A stretch of DNA of 64,000 bases from Toxonevra muliebris (taxonomy: Eukaryota > Arthropoda > Insecta > Diptera > Pallopteridae), in NCBI GenBank assembly GCA_963691655.1, contig OY829326.1, positions 18,774,878 to 18,838,877 on the forward strand. Reading direction: 5' to 3'. The position numbers and the translations under genes were made by a program. Each line of letters opens with the position of its first letter. Position 1 is the stretch's first letter. The notes below the pieces were generated by a model. The model did no database searches and had not been told where the DNA came from. It saw only the letters and a program-made list of their open reading frames with translations. Shown here piece after piece: positions 24,501-37,140 of the stretch.

Positions 24501-25138
24501 TATGCATATTTGGCACAAAATACATATATTGTAGACTACTGTGTGTATATTTTTAGTGACGACAGCCAGTTTAGTTCAGCTTATCTAACAACCTCCATAT
24601 GTTAAGAATAATTTCTGTTCTACTAATTACAAAAGATACAGCTGCAAAAATAAAGACCAACCATAAAAAGAATTTTTGTTAATTATTTAAAAATTTTAAT
24701 CTGAAAATTGACAATAGCATAAAATTTAGAAAAAGAATAATAGATATATTCTTCATAAATCGATTGTTAAACTATCTTATCACTGACTTTTTTTGACATG
24801 TAAAAATTTGAAGGTTTGGAAAATGCAGTCAACTAATTTTCACTCAATTGTCCATTTAACATATTTGGGAACTTAACCATCGTTTTCAGATTGTTAAAAT
24901 CCCATTCATGTAAATGAGTTTGCATTGTCAATAAGCAAACTTAATACAGAATGACAAAAGCTGAATAAAACAGAATCATTGTGTATGAGTATGTGGCATA
25001 TGAAAAGAATGCGTGAATAGCTCTTCAGAAATGACTTAAGATTGTTGCATCAGCCGAAGTATGATACTATATTTACTTCCTAAACAGATAAATGTGGAGG
25101 TGAGTGAGAAAGAGAAACGAAGTTGCGTAGAAGATATA
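21564..25138. other. Gene-free AT-rich region
   Basis: About 3.6 kb of strongly AT-rich DNA. The frame at 22459-22683 encodes a low-complexity hydrophobic string that I regard as chance. No repeat with clear boundaries. Confidence 0.45.
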
Positions 25139-26207
25139 CAGTAGGTGGAGAAAATAAGTTGTCAAAATGAAAATATAACTTTAACACCAAATATCTTCTC
25201 AAAAATAGATAGCTTTAAATTTATTTTTACATCATTATAAAACTACATGATATGTTGATGAAATAGCAATAATATTTTGAAGAAGGTCTTCTATATTGAA
25301 AATAAAATTTTCAAATCGTTCTGGAGTATTTTTTATGATTGTTAATCATTTACCAATGTCTTTCATTCCTCGTTAGTTTGGGGAGTGTGCTTTGAAGTAT
25401 ATATTTTCAATCTATCCTTTCATTACCATTTGATGACGAGTCAAGGCTAAGTGATGATCCCATAAAATGTATTTTTCATCATTGAGAATAAATTCCTGTA
25501 CTTTTTTAAGAATTTTGATTTGAGTTTTGTGATCTGGAATTGTAAAAACTTTAACTGCTAAAATTTTCGCTTCAAGAACTATTACGTTTTCTGGATTTAT
25601 AGACTTTATAAGGGTTCAACTTGATTTCCCATGACACAAATATTATAAAACCATTTGTGCACAAATATTTTGAAACATTTTTTTCCTGCAGATGCGTCAA
25701 AAGCAAGAAAAAAGTCCATAGTAAAGAGAGAAGTCTTCAAAAATCATGCACTCTATGAGCTTTTCTCATTCTTTTCATGGATTTATCCATCCACATTAGA
25801 ATTTCGAGGCAAAACTTTAATGGTTTTAATTCTATAACGATAACGAATGAAAACTGCAAAGATTTTATGACAAAGCTATCTTGAAGAAAGTCGAGCCCAT
25901 AAAATGAATAAAAAATGCTCATAAGGGGAATGATTATTGGAGAGTTTCCCTTTACTATAGAAGTCCAAGTGATTAAAATTGTTAGCGAAAAAGCTGGCCA
26001 TTTTGGATGCCGAAGCTTTTGACAACTTATTTTTGCACCATCATTCTGCCACTTAGTAATATTAAACTTTAGTAAACTTAGTAATCAACAACATTTCATG
26101 TAGTTTTATAATGATGTAAAACTAAATTTAAAGCTATCTATTGTTGAGAAGATATTTGGTATTAAAGTTTTGTTTTTATTTTGACAACTTATTTTCTCCA
26201 CTTACTG
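25139..26207. mobile_element. 1.07-kb element with 112-bp terminal inverted repeats
   Basis: 25139-25250 (starts CAGTAGGTGGAGAAAATAAG) is reverse-complementary to 26096-26207 over about 112 bases with roughly ten differences. TA precedes the left end; the right flank CA may be a mutated TA. The start CAGT and TA target are typical of Tc1/mariner. The length matches a full Tc1-like unit, and the minus strand has a transposase-like tract around 25500-25440 (VQEFILNDEKYILWDHH), but it is riddled with stops and I cannot place the catalytic triad. Interpreted as a decayed long-TIR Tc1/mariner element. Confidence 0.75.
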
Positions 26208-29029
26208 CATATAGATAAATGGAAAAGAGTTCACGCATTACATGTGTAAGACAATAGGGTAGAATATGATAAAATAGCTTTGTAAATAAGTATTTCCTAA
26301 TTTTTTTTACATGTATAAATGCTATATGGTTGGTTGAATTGGGCTTATATACCATAACGAATCTAATGAAAACTGGTGATTTTACATTGGAAATTTCATT
26401 GTCATTCCATATGATTATTGATTCTTAATAAAGTCAAAACTGTTAAGAGTTTCAAGGGTAAACAATATAATCATTCGATAATAATTCTTGGTTAATTATC
26501 GAGTTATTTGATCAAAATGTATTTGCTAATTAACTGCAGAAAACCTTTTTCTAAGGAAGGATGTTGTCAAATATCTTTATCGCGTAAAGTTTTCGAGATA
26601 TTTAATATTTAGGTATATTTTTCTTATTAATTTTTTTTTTTTCAATTTTCAAAGAATTTTACTGTTATTATAAATCAAATATGGCTCATCTCCCCAAATA
26701 TTTTTTTAAATGAATGGCTTGCCTGAAAGATATGTAGATAATTTAAGATTTGTTTGCTTATTTCACATATAAAGTCAAATTTTAATTTGAAAGTTTCTGA
26801 TTTTGGACATGAAAAACTGTGGTTTTTTTCAATAAAATAAAAGTATTCATCAAAGTAAAAAAACTCTTTTCACAATTTGAACCTGATCGGGGAAATAGCT
26901 TTTGAAATATATCTTTCTCACCGCATCCCAACTTTTTGAAGAGTGGGTATAACCAACTTTGTTCAAAGTGTTCGCATTTATCATAAATTATGGAAATCTT
27001 CCCACAATAAAAATATTGGAAATTTTAAGAACCGATTTTTCGATCTGGGCTGCCTATGCCTAACCCCTTAAGTAGACTATGGCGAAATTAAGTATAAAAG
27101 TTTTATTTAGCTATTACACATTATAATGCAGAGAGCAACAACAACAAAAATAATGAACAACTATTTTTAAAATAACATACGACAACAATACAATGTTAAG
27201 TTAAAAGTATTTTTGGCGATTTCAAACTTGTCTTTTTTTACATTACAACAAAAAATTCTTATGTTTTTGAATTGTATAACGTTTTGTTTGTTGTAATTCA
27301 AAAAAAAAAAGAAAAGTTTAAAATCACCAAATTAAAATAAATTTGTGAAAAATTGCCCATCTAAAATTTGAATGAGTGTTGAGACTATCAAAGTCCAACC
27401 ATTCAAATAAATCAAAATACAATGCCTACCACCAATTATGAATATGTATTTAAGTAAATAAATATGTACTTCAATGAAGAGTAAAAGAAAAAGTTATTTA
27501 TGGTCGCATTTTTGTACACGAATCGGCAATTGAGCGACTGTGTAGCAATAATAAGAATGCGTTGCCACATTTTCTGTAATTTTGTAAAAATGATAGATGC
27601 ATAAAAACATTAAATTAAATTGGTTTATTTTCGTAAATTTTAAGAAAAATTCAAATGGAAGAACAGATCGCGGTAATTTCCCCATTTTTCTTTGACGACG
27701 GCACTACTACCGCTGGTATGAATGTATTGAGGCAGCTGCTGGGCATTCTGGAGACATCATGCATCATTAAGAAAGATTTATTCAATAGCCGCCAGCCTGA
27801 AAAAGACCGAAATAAAAGCTATTCCGAAGAAATCATCCCAAACTCTTTAATTTATATATTACAATAGAAGAAGCGGGAGCATTTCTAGGTATCGAATAAA
27901 TTGTTGGTTATTTTTTAGTTTGAGCGGTCCACATTTTTGCTCAAAGAACGAATTCAAAAGTGTAGAGCTCTTAGTGTACCACAATCTGACCAAATTTTAT
28001 TTTTCAAGATCCACTAAACGAATAAAAAACGCTTATTTTCTTAAAAAAAGCGTTAAATTTTGTCCCTTATAAAAGTGCGAGAAAACTCAATACATTTAAA
28101 CTTTTTCACTAACACAGGCACATATCTAATACTTCTAGTCATTGAAAATTTCTTCGATTTTTCGAAGACATTTTAAATTGAAAAAAACAGGCTGAACGCT
28201 AAATCACTTTTTTTCCGCGTTTTAATTTTCAAAAAGCACTAAAATCAGCGGGAAACGCTGAGTTGGCCACACTGCTGACCAATGTCTCGTCACAAATCTG
28301 TAATTGTCAAAAAAAAAAAAAACCTAAAGAATGTTAGTGAACAACAGTTTGACAATCAGTATTGCGCTTGTCCGCCCTTCATTAACTAAATTCAGTACTG
28401 TCAAGTTGCTATAAAATACTTACTCGAATTTTTATATCGTTTCTTCTCACTGATGTTCTTATTTCTCTTAAATTCATTAGAAGATACTCTTAAGATATGT
28501 AAATATGTGTATGTATGCAGATAGACGATGCCATCCACGCTGCCAATTGTTAAATCAAATGCAAAGCTAAAAAAACACGTGCTTTTGCTTTGCCAGAGCA
28601 GTTTGCTGTGCCGGTCATGCCTGCGATGGCTCCCTGCCTGCCCTTCGCTGCTGACTGTCGCCTATATAGAGCCTGTTTACTTGCATGCAATATGAGCACG
28701 TTCGAAACATTTTTTAATAAACATTATTGTAATTAAAGCTAAACCATTTTTGTTTATAAGGCGAGAGGTTTTTTTTATTTTTATTTTTGATATTTGTTTA
28801 TTGTATTTACATATTTATGTATATTTTGTAATATGACGCTTTGTTGTCATTGCAATTTGTAATTTATGTGTTTTTATTTTCAATTTGTCCGTATTTTTGT
28901 ATATTGCACTCTTGATGTTTCCTTTTATTCCTTCTCTTTTTATGGTTTATAGGAGAATCTTTCTAATAACAATTTGTTAAGAGTTGCCAATGCATATTTA
29001 AAAAGTTATTGAATTTGAATAATAGCACG
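26208..29029. other. Gene-free region with one GC-richer patch
   Basis: Mostly AT-rich. The open frame at 27655-27867 has no known domain. A locally GC-rich patch at about 28570-28680 includes a TATATAG word near 28660; it could be regulatory or an unrecognised leader exon of the upstream transporter transcript, but nothing proves it. Confidence 0.35.
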
Positions 29030-29377
29030 GACACACGAGAGTGAATTTCGTTGCAATTCTGAAATTTAAATTTAGCTGGACGCACGACAAAAAAAAAAAA
29101 TTTCAGTCTTCAATTTTCGCTCTTGCTTTTGTTAATAAATATTACAAGAGCAACTGTGAAAACAAGATCCAAAATGTCTAAAAAAAAGTAATAGTTTGTA
29201 ATATTCCTGTTTTTTGCAACCATGTGTTTAAGGATAGTTGAGTTATTTGTGGCATTTCAAGTGAATTTCGTTCAAATTCGTCTGAAATTTAGAATTTCAT
29301 TTGACATTTAATTTGTGTTTCGAAATTCCGTCATTCAGACGAATTTCAAATTTGCCTGAAATTTCTTCTCGTGTGTC
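29030..29377. repeat. ~350-bp MITE-like inverted-repeat element
   Basis: GACACACGAGA at 29030-29040 is repeated inverted at 29367-29377, followed on both sides by GAATTTC/GAAATTTC subterminal words. Several GAATTTCGTT and TCTGAAATTT direct repeats fill the interior. Target duplication not clear. No coding sequence. Confidence 0.6.
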
Positions 29378-32300
29378 AGAACATTTCTATTTAATTTCTT
29401 ATTGCGTAGTTGTAAAGAAAAATCATTTTCATCGTGGGAAATGAAAATTTTTGTTGAATTTTGTAGGTATGCATGTATTTACATTCTAGCATGGATTTTA
29501 TTATTAATTATAGCCCAAAGTTTGAGACAGGAACGTATGCAGCTATAATTTAAAGGAATGGTTGACTGGGCGAGGGGGAAACATCAGGGCAGATGGTTTT
29601 GAATATTTAAAAAAACCTTGAGTTTCAAAATAATTTATTTTGCTGAACAATGCCAACAAATTATTGTGCATTAAAATTTCAAAAATTTCAATCGCAAATG
29701 CACCTTGGAAAAATTTTAATGTACATATACTTACACTTAAGTACTTTTGTTTTTAAGTAAATACGTATATTATTTCTCATTGAAAAAGTTGATTCTTTGC
29801 AATAATTTGTCTATTTTTAATTTATGTTTTCTAGATTTAACTGCTACGCCCATTTGGCACTATAATTTATAAGATGAACGTTGACCATTTATGTAAGTTA
29901 TTTGTTTGCAAATTAAATAATCATGCAATAGAGTATTCTGAACAGCAACGCCAGAAAAATCATAGCCAGGTACACCAGGGGATCCAGCCCTTTCCGAAGG
30001 AGGGATTTAATTTGTTCGTCTTCTTCCAATTTTTTTATTTATTGATAGGTAAGGGGGGTTCAATCCCTGAGGATTCGCGAGTAGCTAGATATCTTTAGAG
30101 GTCTTTTTGTATTAAGACACTTGAGCATTCCAGAATTGTTTTGGATTAGTTTTGTGTTGCTGATTATGAACTTTTAGGTTAACAATTACAAAATTCGAAA
30201 TTTTCATTTTCATATACATAGGGAAAATATGTAAGTGAAAATTTTTTCTTTTACGAGTTTTTAACCCCAAAATAGAGAGACAGTTGCTTACGTACCCTTC
30301 AAATTTTTTTCATGGGGAATAATTTTTCCGTAGAACGTTTCGTCAATCGTTTGTTAAAAAAAAAACGAGGGTAAAGGGAAGTAGTATGGTCTTTATTTAA
30401 TTTTATTTTTAATAAAAACAATTCAAATAATCAGAATATTTCCTTAAATTTATTTTACATATGAATAAAATACACCAAAATTTCTAGTTTTAGTGTCGTT
30501 AACCCCATAATATCGAAACTGGGATATTTTCGTTGTTTAGGCACCTGGCGCCCCCATATTTTTTATGGGGAATTCTTTTCAGGAAGAACGTCTACTCTGT
30601 AGGGTCGTGCTAAAATGTGCTAATTAAAAAATTAAAAGGTAATTTTGGTAAATGGGTCTAGTAGGATCGGTGGTGTAGAGGTAAATTTTATTTTAAATAG
30701 GATATTTTCAAATAAAAACATTAGGATTTAGATTTTGTATTAAAAGGTTTAAAAAATATGTTCTATGAGGCCCCTAGTCTTTATAAGCATGTGTATGAAT
30801 TTCGGAAATGTTTAAACCTCAAGTTTACATAGTAATTAATTTGGTATGATAAAAACAAAGTATATTATTATTTTTTCAAATATGTTATACTGGTGTTTTC
30901 GATATTTTGTTAAAAGTAAAATCAAATAAAAGAAGTTGATTAGTACAACTGTTTAAATATTATTCGTATTATGAATATATTGTTATACATTGTAAAAAGT
31001 AAATGACACAAAAATATAAATTCCATTCGAATTTTATTTTTAAAAATTTTTGTTTTACTTAGAAAAAAGTTTTAATTAAATTATTTTTTTTTCCTACTAT
31101 TTTTTTATTTAAATGATAATGGTAACACTTATGGCTTCACATGTGTGATAATGAAAACTTTTTAATAAGTATTTTGTCAACAAGAAATATTATTGCCACG
31201 CTACTTCCTTTACTTGCTAGAATTAGTATTGGCAAAAAAAAAAAAAAAAAAAAATTAGAAAATGAGTAAAAAAATGTTCCTCTTATCAGTAATGACGACA
31301 AAATATATTGTTCGCTATATTGCTATCGTTCTTCAGTTTGAAAATTTTATCGTTATTTCGGGAATTCTCCATTGAAAGGGCAAAGCTAAATATTTTCGTA
31401 ATTACAAATATGATTTTTACTAGAATTCTGGGTATTTTTTTTGCAAACACTCAAAGGAAGTCACTGTTTATATTTGTGTGTTTTCCAGTTGTTTGAATAA
31501 CTATTAGTTGGAAAAAATTAAAAGAAATATAACTTCAAAATTTCATCATCTTTTTCTTTAAGAAATATTTTCACATGAATATCACGTGTATGTACGTGTA
31601 TAGTTTTTATTTATATATTTTTATTTACTATTTATACTCATATTTCTTTGGCAAAAATATATAAAAGCACTTATTAGTTTATTTCTTTGGTCGACCGAGA
31701 TTGATTGCTTTGAACAGCTTTGAGTTCAATAAACTATGGTATTATTTTACAGTATACCATATTCAGAAATTATACATACATATGTAGATACAAAAATCCA
31801 TTTTCAGTTTGGCATTTATAATTTAAATTTTATACATTATTCCAGCATAAGTCGAGTTGCGCTGGTTGTGCCTTTTTGCCCATAGACTTGACACTGAAAT
31901 TATTATTATAATATAATTTTTTTTTCAACATGAAGTTTTGTTTGGTTTTTTATTTTCTTAAACGTGTTTTTTCTAAAAGCTCTGCCGGCGAAAATGTTTA
32001 TTTGTTTCTTTTTAATAATTTTATGCAAACAAATTTTTGATCTTTGAACGTTTTGTGAAAAATGACGTCGGGAATTGCTCAGTATATGTATAGGGTATAA
32101 TAAAATAGAATGTATTAAAATTTGTGAGAAACAAACAAAAGTTTTTATTTTTAGGGAAAAATGTTTTGTGCTTTCATACATATTGTGAAAGTATGATTTC
32201 AGAATTTTTTAGGGCTTAGCAAGGCCCATATTCGAGTTGTCACAGTATTTTTTAGAGAGCGGTAATAGTTTAATTTATAATAGAATTTCAGAACTAGCCA

Positions 32301-32489
32301 CTTCAGAGAGTTCTCTAAATGAGATTGATATACTGAATGTCAAAACTAATATTTTCATCCCAATCACAATAAAAAGGTGAGAGAAAATGGCGAATTCATA
32401 GCGCTTAGAAACTTATACTCGTTTGCAGGCAGTAAATATTTTCAAAAAACACATGATGGGAATTTGTATTAACGCGCAAAACATCGAAA
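29378..32489. other. Gene-free region, with a diverged direct repeat
   Basis: AT-rich. Two diverged blocks, about 30240-30350 and 30485-30600, share TTAACCCC(A)A and ATGGGGAAT(A/T)(A/C)TTTT followed by AGAACGT, spaced about 250 bases apart. A run of A occurs near 31234-31255. No gene recognised; ORFs at 29874-30098 and 31308-31496 lack domains. Confidence 0.4.
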
Positions 32490-32502
32490 AAAATTATTGT
32501 AT

Positions 32503-33170
32503 AGAAACTGTACATAAGATTTGGCCAAAAGTCTTGGTTGGGCGTTCGGTAGAGCCCGTTGAAGTTGGTCGGTTTTTGTTTTCTGGGTTTTTAGGATATA
32601 ACCGTGCATTTTTCAATGTTTACGTCTGAGAATCAATTATAAGAAAAAATGTAAGGAAAATTATTGTCTAACATTGCAAAGCCATATCACTCATTCTAAT
32701 GGATCTTCTTTGCCCAAAATTGTAAATTTATTCAAAAACTGGCATTTGGAGTAGAAATCGGATGTAGATATGTGAGAAAAAATGTTAATTTTTGAATATA
32801 AACTAGGGTCTCAGAACATGACCAAACCTCAAATGCGATATTGAACGAAAACAGAAGAAAAAACGATTTTCAACGTATTTTACCAAAAAAAATTAACATT
32901 TTTTTCTCACATACCTAAATCCGATTTCTACTCCAGATGCCAGTTTTTGAATAAAATTACAATTTTTGCAAAAGAAAACCCATTAGAAGAAGAGATATGA
33001 CTTTGCAGTGTTAGGCAAAAACTTTCCTAACATCTTTTCCTATAATAGATTCTCAGACGTTAACATCGAAAAATGCACGGTTATATCTTAAAAACGAAGA
33101 AAATGCCAATTCATGAGCACAAAAACCGACAGACTTTTGGCAAAATCCTATATAGGGTTTTTATTGTTCG
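32503..33170. repeat. ~670-bp fold-back with arms of over 220 bp
   Basis: The left arm (about 32570-32793) and right arm (about 32887-33110) are reverse complements along their whole length with roughly 85-90% identity, for example AAACTGGCATTTGGAGTAGA at 32736-32755 against TCTACTCCAGATGCCAGTTT at 32928-32947. Weaker pairing continues outward to about 32503 and 33170 (GGCCAAAAGTCT / AGACTTTTGGCAAA), interrupted by an insertion of about 20-30 bases. The loop is about 93 nt. No transposase, and no target duplication identified. A transcript across it would form a long near-perfect hairpin. Confidence 0.85.
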
Positions 33171-33730
33171 GTCAAATACTTTTTAGCTATCATAGTCGTT
33201 ACGCGGGATCTGAACATGACACCATAAAAAAAAATTAAATTCAATATTTTTAAGAAAATTTACATGTGTGACATTGATACAATTGCAAAATAAAACAATA
33301 CTAGAAAAAATTGCTTCTGAATAGAAAATTATTGTGGGTGGTAAATATTTCATGCCATATATTATATGTATTTATATATATTACAATTACATAATTATAT
33401 ATACATTTATCTCTCATTTTATTAATAAGTAAATGCTGCATCGGATTAATTATACACGCTATGAATATACAATGATTATCTGTTTTAGAAAACTATTTTC
33501 TTATTTGGAAAGATTACTACTAAAAGTACTAAAATTGTGTTATATTATAACTTATCAAAGAACGTTGCTTTTATGAACTAGGAAATGGATTATTTGGGAT
33601 TTTTTACACGTAGAATCTATACATTTAGAATACATATAAAAAATAAAAAATTGGTTTATTGCAAATGTAAACATTGTTAATTTATAGGACTGCATTGCAA
33701 ACAAATAAACTATTTTTATTTATTTTATTT
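33171..33730. other. Intergenic spacer
   Basis: AT-rich; nothing recognised. Confidence 0.4.
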
Positions 33731-33959
33731 CGTCGTCGTTCTGGCAGAATTCACTAAGTCCATTTTTTTAATTTCTGAGATGAAGTTAGTTTAGGCAAAA
33801 CTTGAAAAGTTAACAGATTAGTACACACATTAGTATACGTTATAACTGGATCATAAAAAATCTAATTTTTTTATGCCATTCGAATTATAGAAGCTAATTA
33901 ATACGGATCCAATCAAAAAAATTAAATTGGACTTAGTGATTTCTGCTTGAACGACGACG
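33731..33959. mobile_element. 229-bp MITE, CGTCGTCGTTC ends
   Basis: CGTCGTCGTTC at 33731 and GAACGACGACG ending at 33959 are inverted; similarity continues inward for about 35 bases (CAGAATTCACTAAGTCCA against the reverse of TGGACTTAGTGATTTCTG). ATTT flanks both sides (33727-33730 and 33960-33963) and may be the target duplication. No coding sequence. Confidence 0.75.
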
Positions 33960-35895
33960 ATTTAACAAATGCAAAAGTTAGTAGCTGAAATAGCTAATCA
34001 GACAGTGATTGCGGAGGAAGAGGAATTTGGGTCTTTTCAACCTTTCAAAAAGTCTATTAATTCAGAAGCAACGGCCAAAAAGCTTGAGATAGTGGATGTT
34101 TTATGCCCGAAATCCCTCATGGAACCGCTAGTGTGTAACGCAAATATATATGTTGTAAATAAATATAGATAAAACAAAAATAATTTCATTGATAATAGCT
34201 GATAGTTACATAGTTGTTGTACATATATATATTTTTTTTAATATTTGCATGCACGCGTTTTCAACCGCGAGTACTCGTAAACAAACCTAATTTTAGTTTA
34301 GATAACAACAACAACAAAATATTACTTCGTATTAGAATACAATATTCTATTTGAACTACATACATACGTCTACACTCTAACTCTCCTCTCTCATCATTGG
34401 AAAACTAATATTTTTGTTCATTATTTGCATTATAATCGTAGTATATATAATTAAATATATGACTATAGATTAGTATTATTAGAAAAAAGCGAAAAGTTTA
34501 TGTGAAATATTCACATTGCCATATCATCCCAGATGGTAACCTTGAAAAAAATTCTAAATATCTGAATAAGGTACATAGAACTCGCAAAAATATTCACAGA
34601 CATTTTTAAAATATGTTAGCAAATATTCACAGAAATATAGCACAAATTAAACGAAATATTCACAGAAATATATTTATAAATAAATAAAGACTTTGTTGCA
34701 AAGACGACTTAAACCGTTTTGAATCTTCTTAGCTGATGACATTCCTATACGTTCATCCAAAAGAGTTTGAAAATTTTCTAGAGCTATAGGAACTTAACCA
34801 ACTTCTATAAAAACAAATATTAGAAATCTTTAAAAATTAGTTACCTGAATAAGAATTACATGTAATTTATACAATTGCCCACAAGTCTTACTGAAATTTG
34901 TTTCAACTAAATATCTCGAATGGCTTAAGAATATTTTTAATATTCATTAGAAGTATGTGATTTGACATAATTTTTAGTTTAATAGGAATATATTTAATTT
35001 TTGCATGTGCTTTCTCCGAGTTATTGGTTATTAAAAATCAGTTTTATTGTTTAATATTTAAAAACTGAGCATCTGTGAACTATTTCCTAGTAGTTACGAT
35101 TGAAACAAATAGTTTCAGTACACATAAATATGGAAGCACAATTTTTGCAATAACAATAACATAATAGATTATTTTCAAATTTTCAAAAAAATTACTTTTC
35201 TGCATATATGCAGTACTTCTATATTGGCAGTACACACAATGTACATTTCCCTGCATTAGGGTACAGATAAATTGTTATTTGAGTGAGAAAACCAATAAAC
35301 GAATGTACTCGAAATGACTTTTCAAAAATATAAAACTATGGAGCGGTGTCAAACATATCAAATAATTTTTTCCTTCTTTAGAGTTTAGTGTATGTGAAAT
35401 TTGTTTTGAATTCGTTTTGATAAATTCAATAAAATTGTTTTGAATTTATAATTTTGATTTATAAATTAAAAGAGAAAAAGATCCGTAGGTAGCTGTTTCT
35501 TGTGTAAAACAAAAATAAAGTTAATAAATAAACAGGTTGCCAAAGAATGTCGAAATGCGACAAAAATGGGCAGCAATTTGTGACTTAACCACAAAAAAAA
35601 AATATAAAGGAGTATTTTTATTTATTCAGCGCTCTTCACCTCTGAGGACTAAGTATTAACAAATAGAAGAAACCAGATATTTATGTATATAAAAATAGTT
35701 CAATTCGGTTTGGGCCATATTCTTCCATTTTCATTTCGCTCCTGAAACGATTTGACAATGGTTTGTTTGGGTAGTTCACAAATACACACATATACCAAAA
35801 CAAATAAACAATTTTGATATAACCTGCCTCTGTTTGATTACGGAATTCAAATTCATTGTGAAGGTAGGTTACTGCCAATATAGATATTACATATA
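33960..35895. other. Gene-free region with short AAATATTCACAG repeats
   Basis: AT-rich. Near 34590-34665 the word ATATTCACAG(A) occurs three times within 80 bases, with a related ATATTCACAT at about 34507. The ORF at 33969-34172 has no recognised domain. Confidence 0.4.
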
Positions 35896-37140
35896 AGGAG
35901 TGAGATCGAAAAAATCTTAACATATATAAAATTCAATAATTTTGAAACGGTTAATCTTAGAGTTTTTGATTTTTTATTTAATTGATAATATTTTACAAAT
36001 TACAGAAAAATATAACTTTTATAGTTCTAATCACTATTTATGAACTCGTGGACTTTTGTTGGTAAGCCTTCCATTAGAGATTTGATAGTTGTTTCAGACA
36101 CTTTTATGGAACAGTTTGCCCATCTAGTTTTAAAATCTTCGATATTTTGGGACACCTTTTTTGTGCTCTCTAAGTTTCTTTTCACAAGAGCCCAATATTT
36201 CTCCAGTGGTCTTAGCTCCGGACAACTTGGAGGATTGGCCTTTCTTTGTACAAAAACTATGTTATTACTGTGGTACCACTCCAGAGCTTTCTTGCCGTAG
36301 TGACATGATGCCAAATCGGGCCAAAAATATGTGGACACATTGTGCTCTCTTATGAAAGGAAGAAGTCTTTTTTCAAACATTCTTTGATGTATATTTCGGT
36401 ATTTATAGAGCCCACTGTAACAAATGACTTGCTTCTTTTGCCGCAACTGCATATAGCTTGCCATACCAGGAATTTTTTTTAGGAATTTTGTCTGCTTTTG
36501 GATTCTAAATTGTTCTTCGACATTTCCTGGAAGATTCCTCGAAAAATTTTGACCCGGAAGCTGCGTAAAATTCGGCCGGTACATACGTTTCGTCGTCTAT
36601 TATACAACATGAATATTTTTGTATGAAATTCGATTTTAATTTCCTAGCCCTACTTTTGGCGTCTAAATTTTTTGCAGCGTTCCTGTCTGGAACTTTTTGG
36701 ACTTTGTATGTTTTCAAGCCTGCATTGGCTTTAACTTTTCGCACCAAATAGTCAAAGCACTGGGCTAACCGGGTAGCTTTTCTACCAGATGTGTTTGGAG
36801 ATCTTTTCAATATGCTTTCTATATTCTAGGCTTTCCCAATATCATGTGGTCCTTGTTTTCTTCCCGAACCAGGTTTCATATCGATGGCAGACCTTCAATT
36901 CTTTGGCCAATTTTTTGTAGGACCAATTTGGATTTTTTTGAAAATTTTTAATAATTTTGAGACGTACTTATTTTTCTTCACCCATTTTGATCAAACTTAT
37001 AATAAATCAACATGTTTGTCATTAAAAATAACAACTGACATATTTTTCAAAGATAACTAGATCAAAGAAATTTTTAAATTTTACACCCAAAAAAAATTAT
37101 TAGGTAAAACGTGTGTTAAGATTTTTTCGATCTCACTCCT
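35896..37140 (-). mobile_element. Full-length DD37E Tc1/mariner-like transposon, copy 1
   Basis: Terminal inverted repeats start AGGAGTGAGATCGAAAAAAT at 35896 and, inverted, end at 37140; both are flanked by TA. The element is 1245 bp. The minus strand carries a broken transposase (separate entry). The same element occurs as a second copy in the opposite orientation at 62411-63631. The spacing between the second and third catalytic acidic residues (37 intervening residues) puts it in the DD37E (ITmD37E) branch of the superfamily. Confidence 0.93.
36027..36985 (-). pseudogene. DD37E transposase, frameshifted
   Basis: The start is MGEEK at 36985, followed at once by a TAA codon where copy 2 has GAA. 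The central DNA-binding part lacks about 57 bases that copy 2 retains (after the KELKVC motif). It continues RSPNTSGRKA, then IDDETYVPA (first catalytic Asp), a frameshift, then WPDLASCHYGKKALEW (second Asp) and CPELRPLEKYWALVKRN (third acidic residue, Glu), ending at 36027. A transposase would normally be about 340 aa. It is non-functional, but only modestly diverged from copy 2, so the family was active fairly recently. Confidence 0.92.

Noticed and set aside
27655..27867. 70-aa open frame with mixed composition
   Set aside because: No family recognised; isolated in a gene-free region.
30050..30080. GGTTCAATCCC at about 30057 resembles a tRNA B box
   Set aside because: No A box, acceptor stem or cloverleaf can be built around it.
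33969..34172. 67-aa open frame just after a MITE
   Set aside because: Starts within a few bases of the MITE end; no domain, so probably chance.
34480..34700. Repeated ATATTCACAG words as a possible satellite or array
   Set aside because: Only three or four irregularly spaced copies in AT-rich DNA; not a tandem array.
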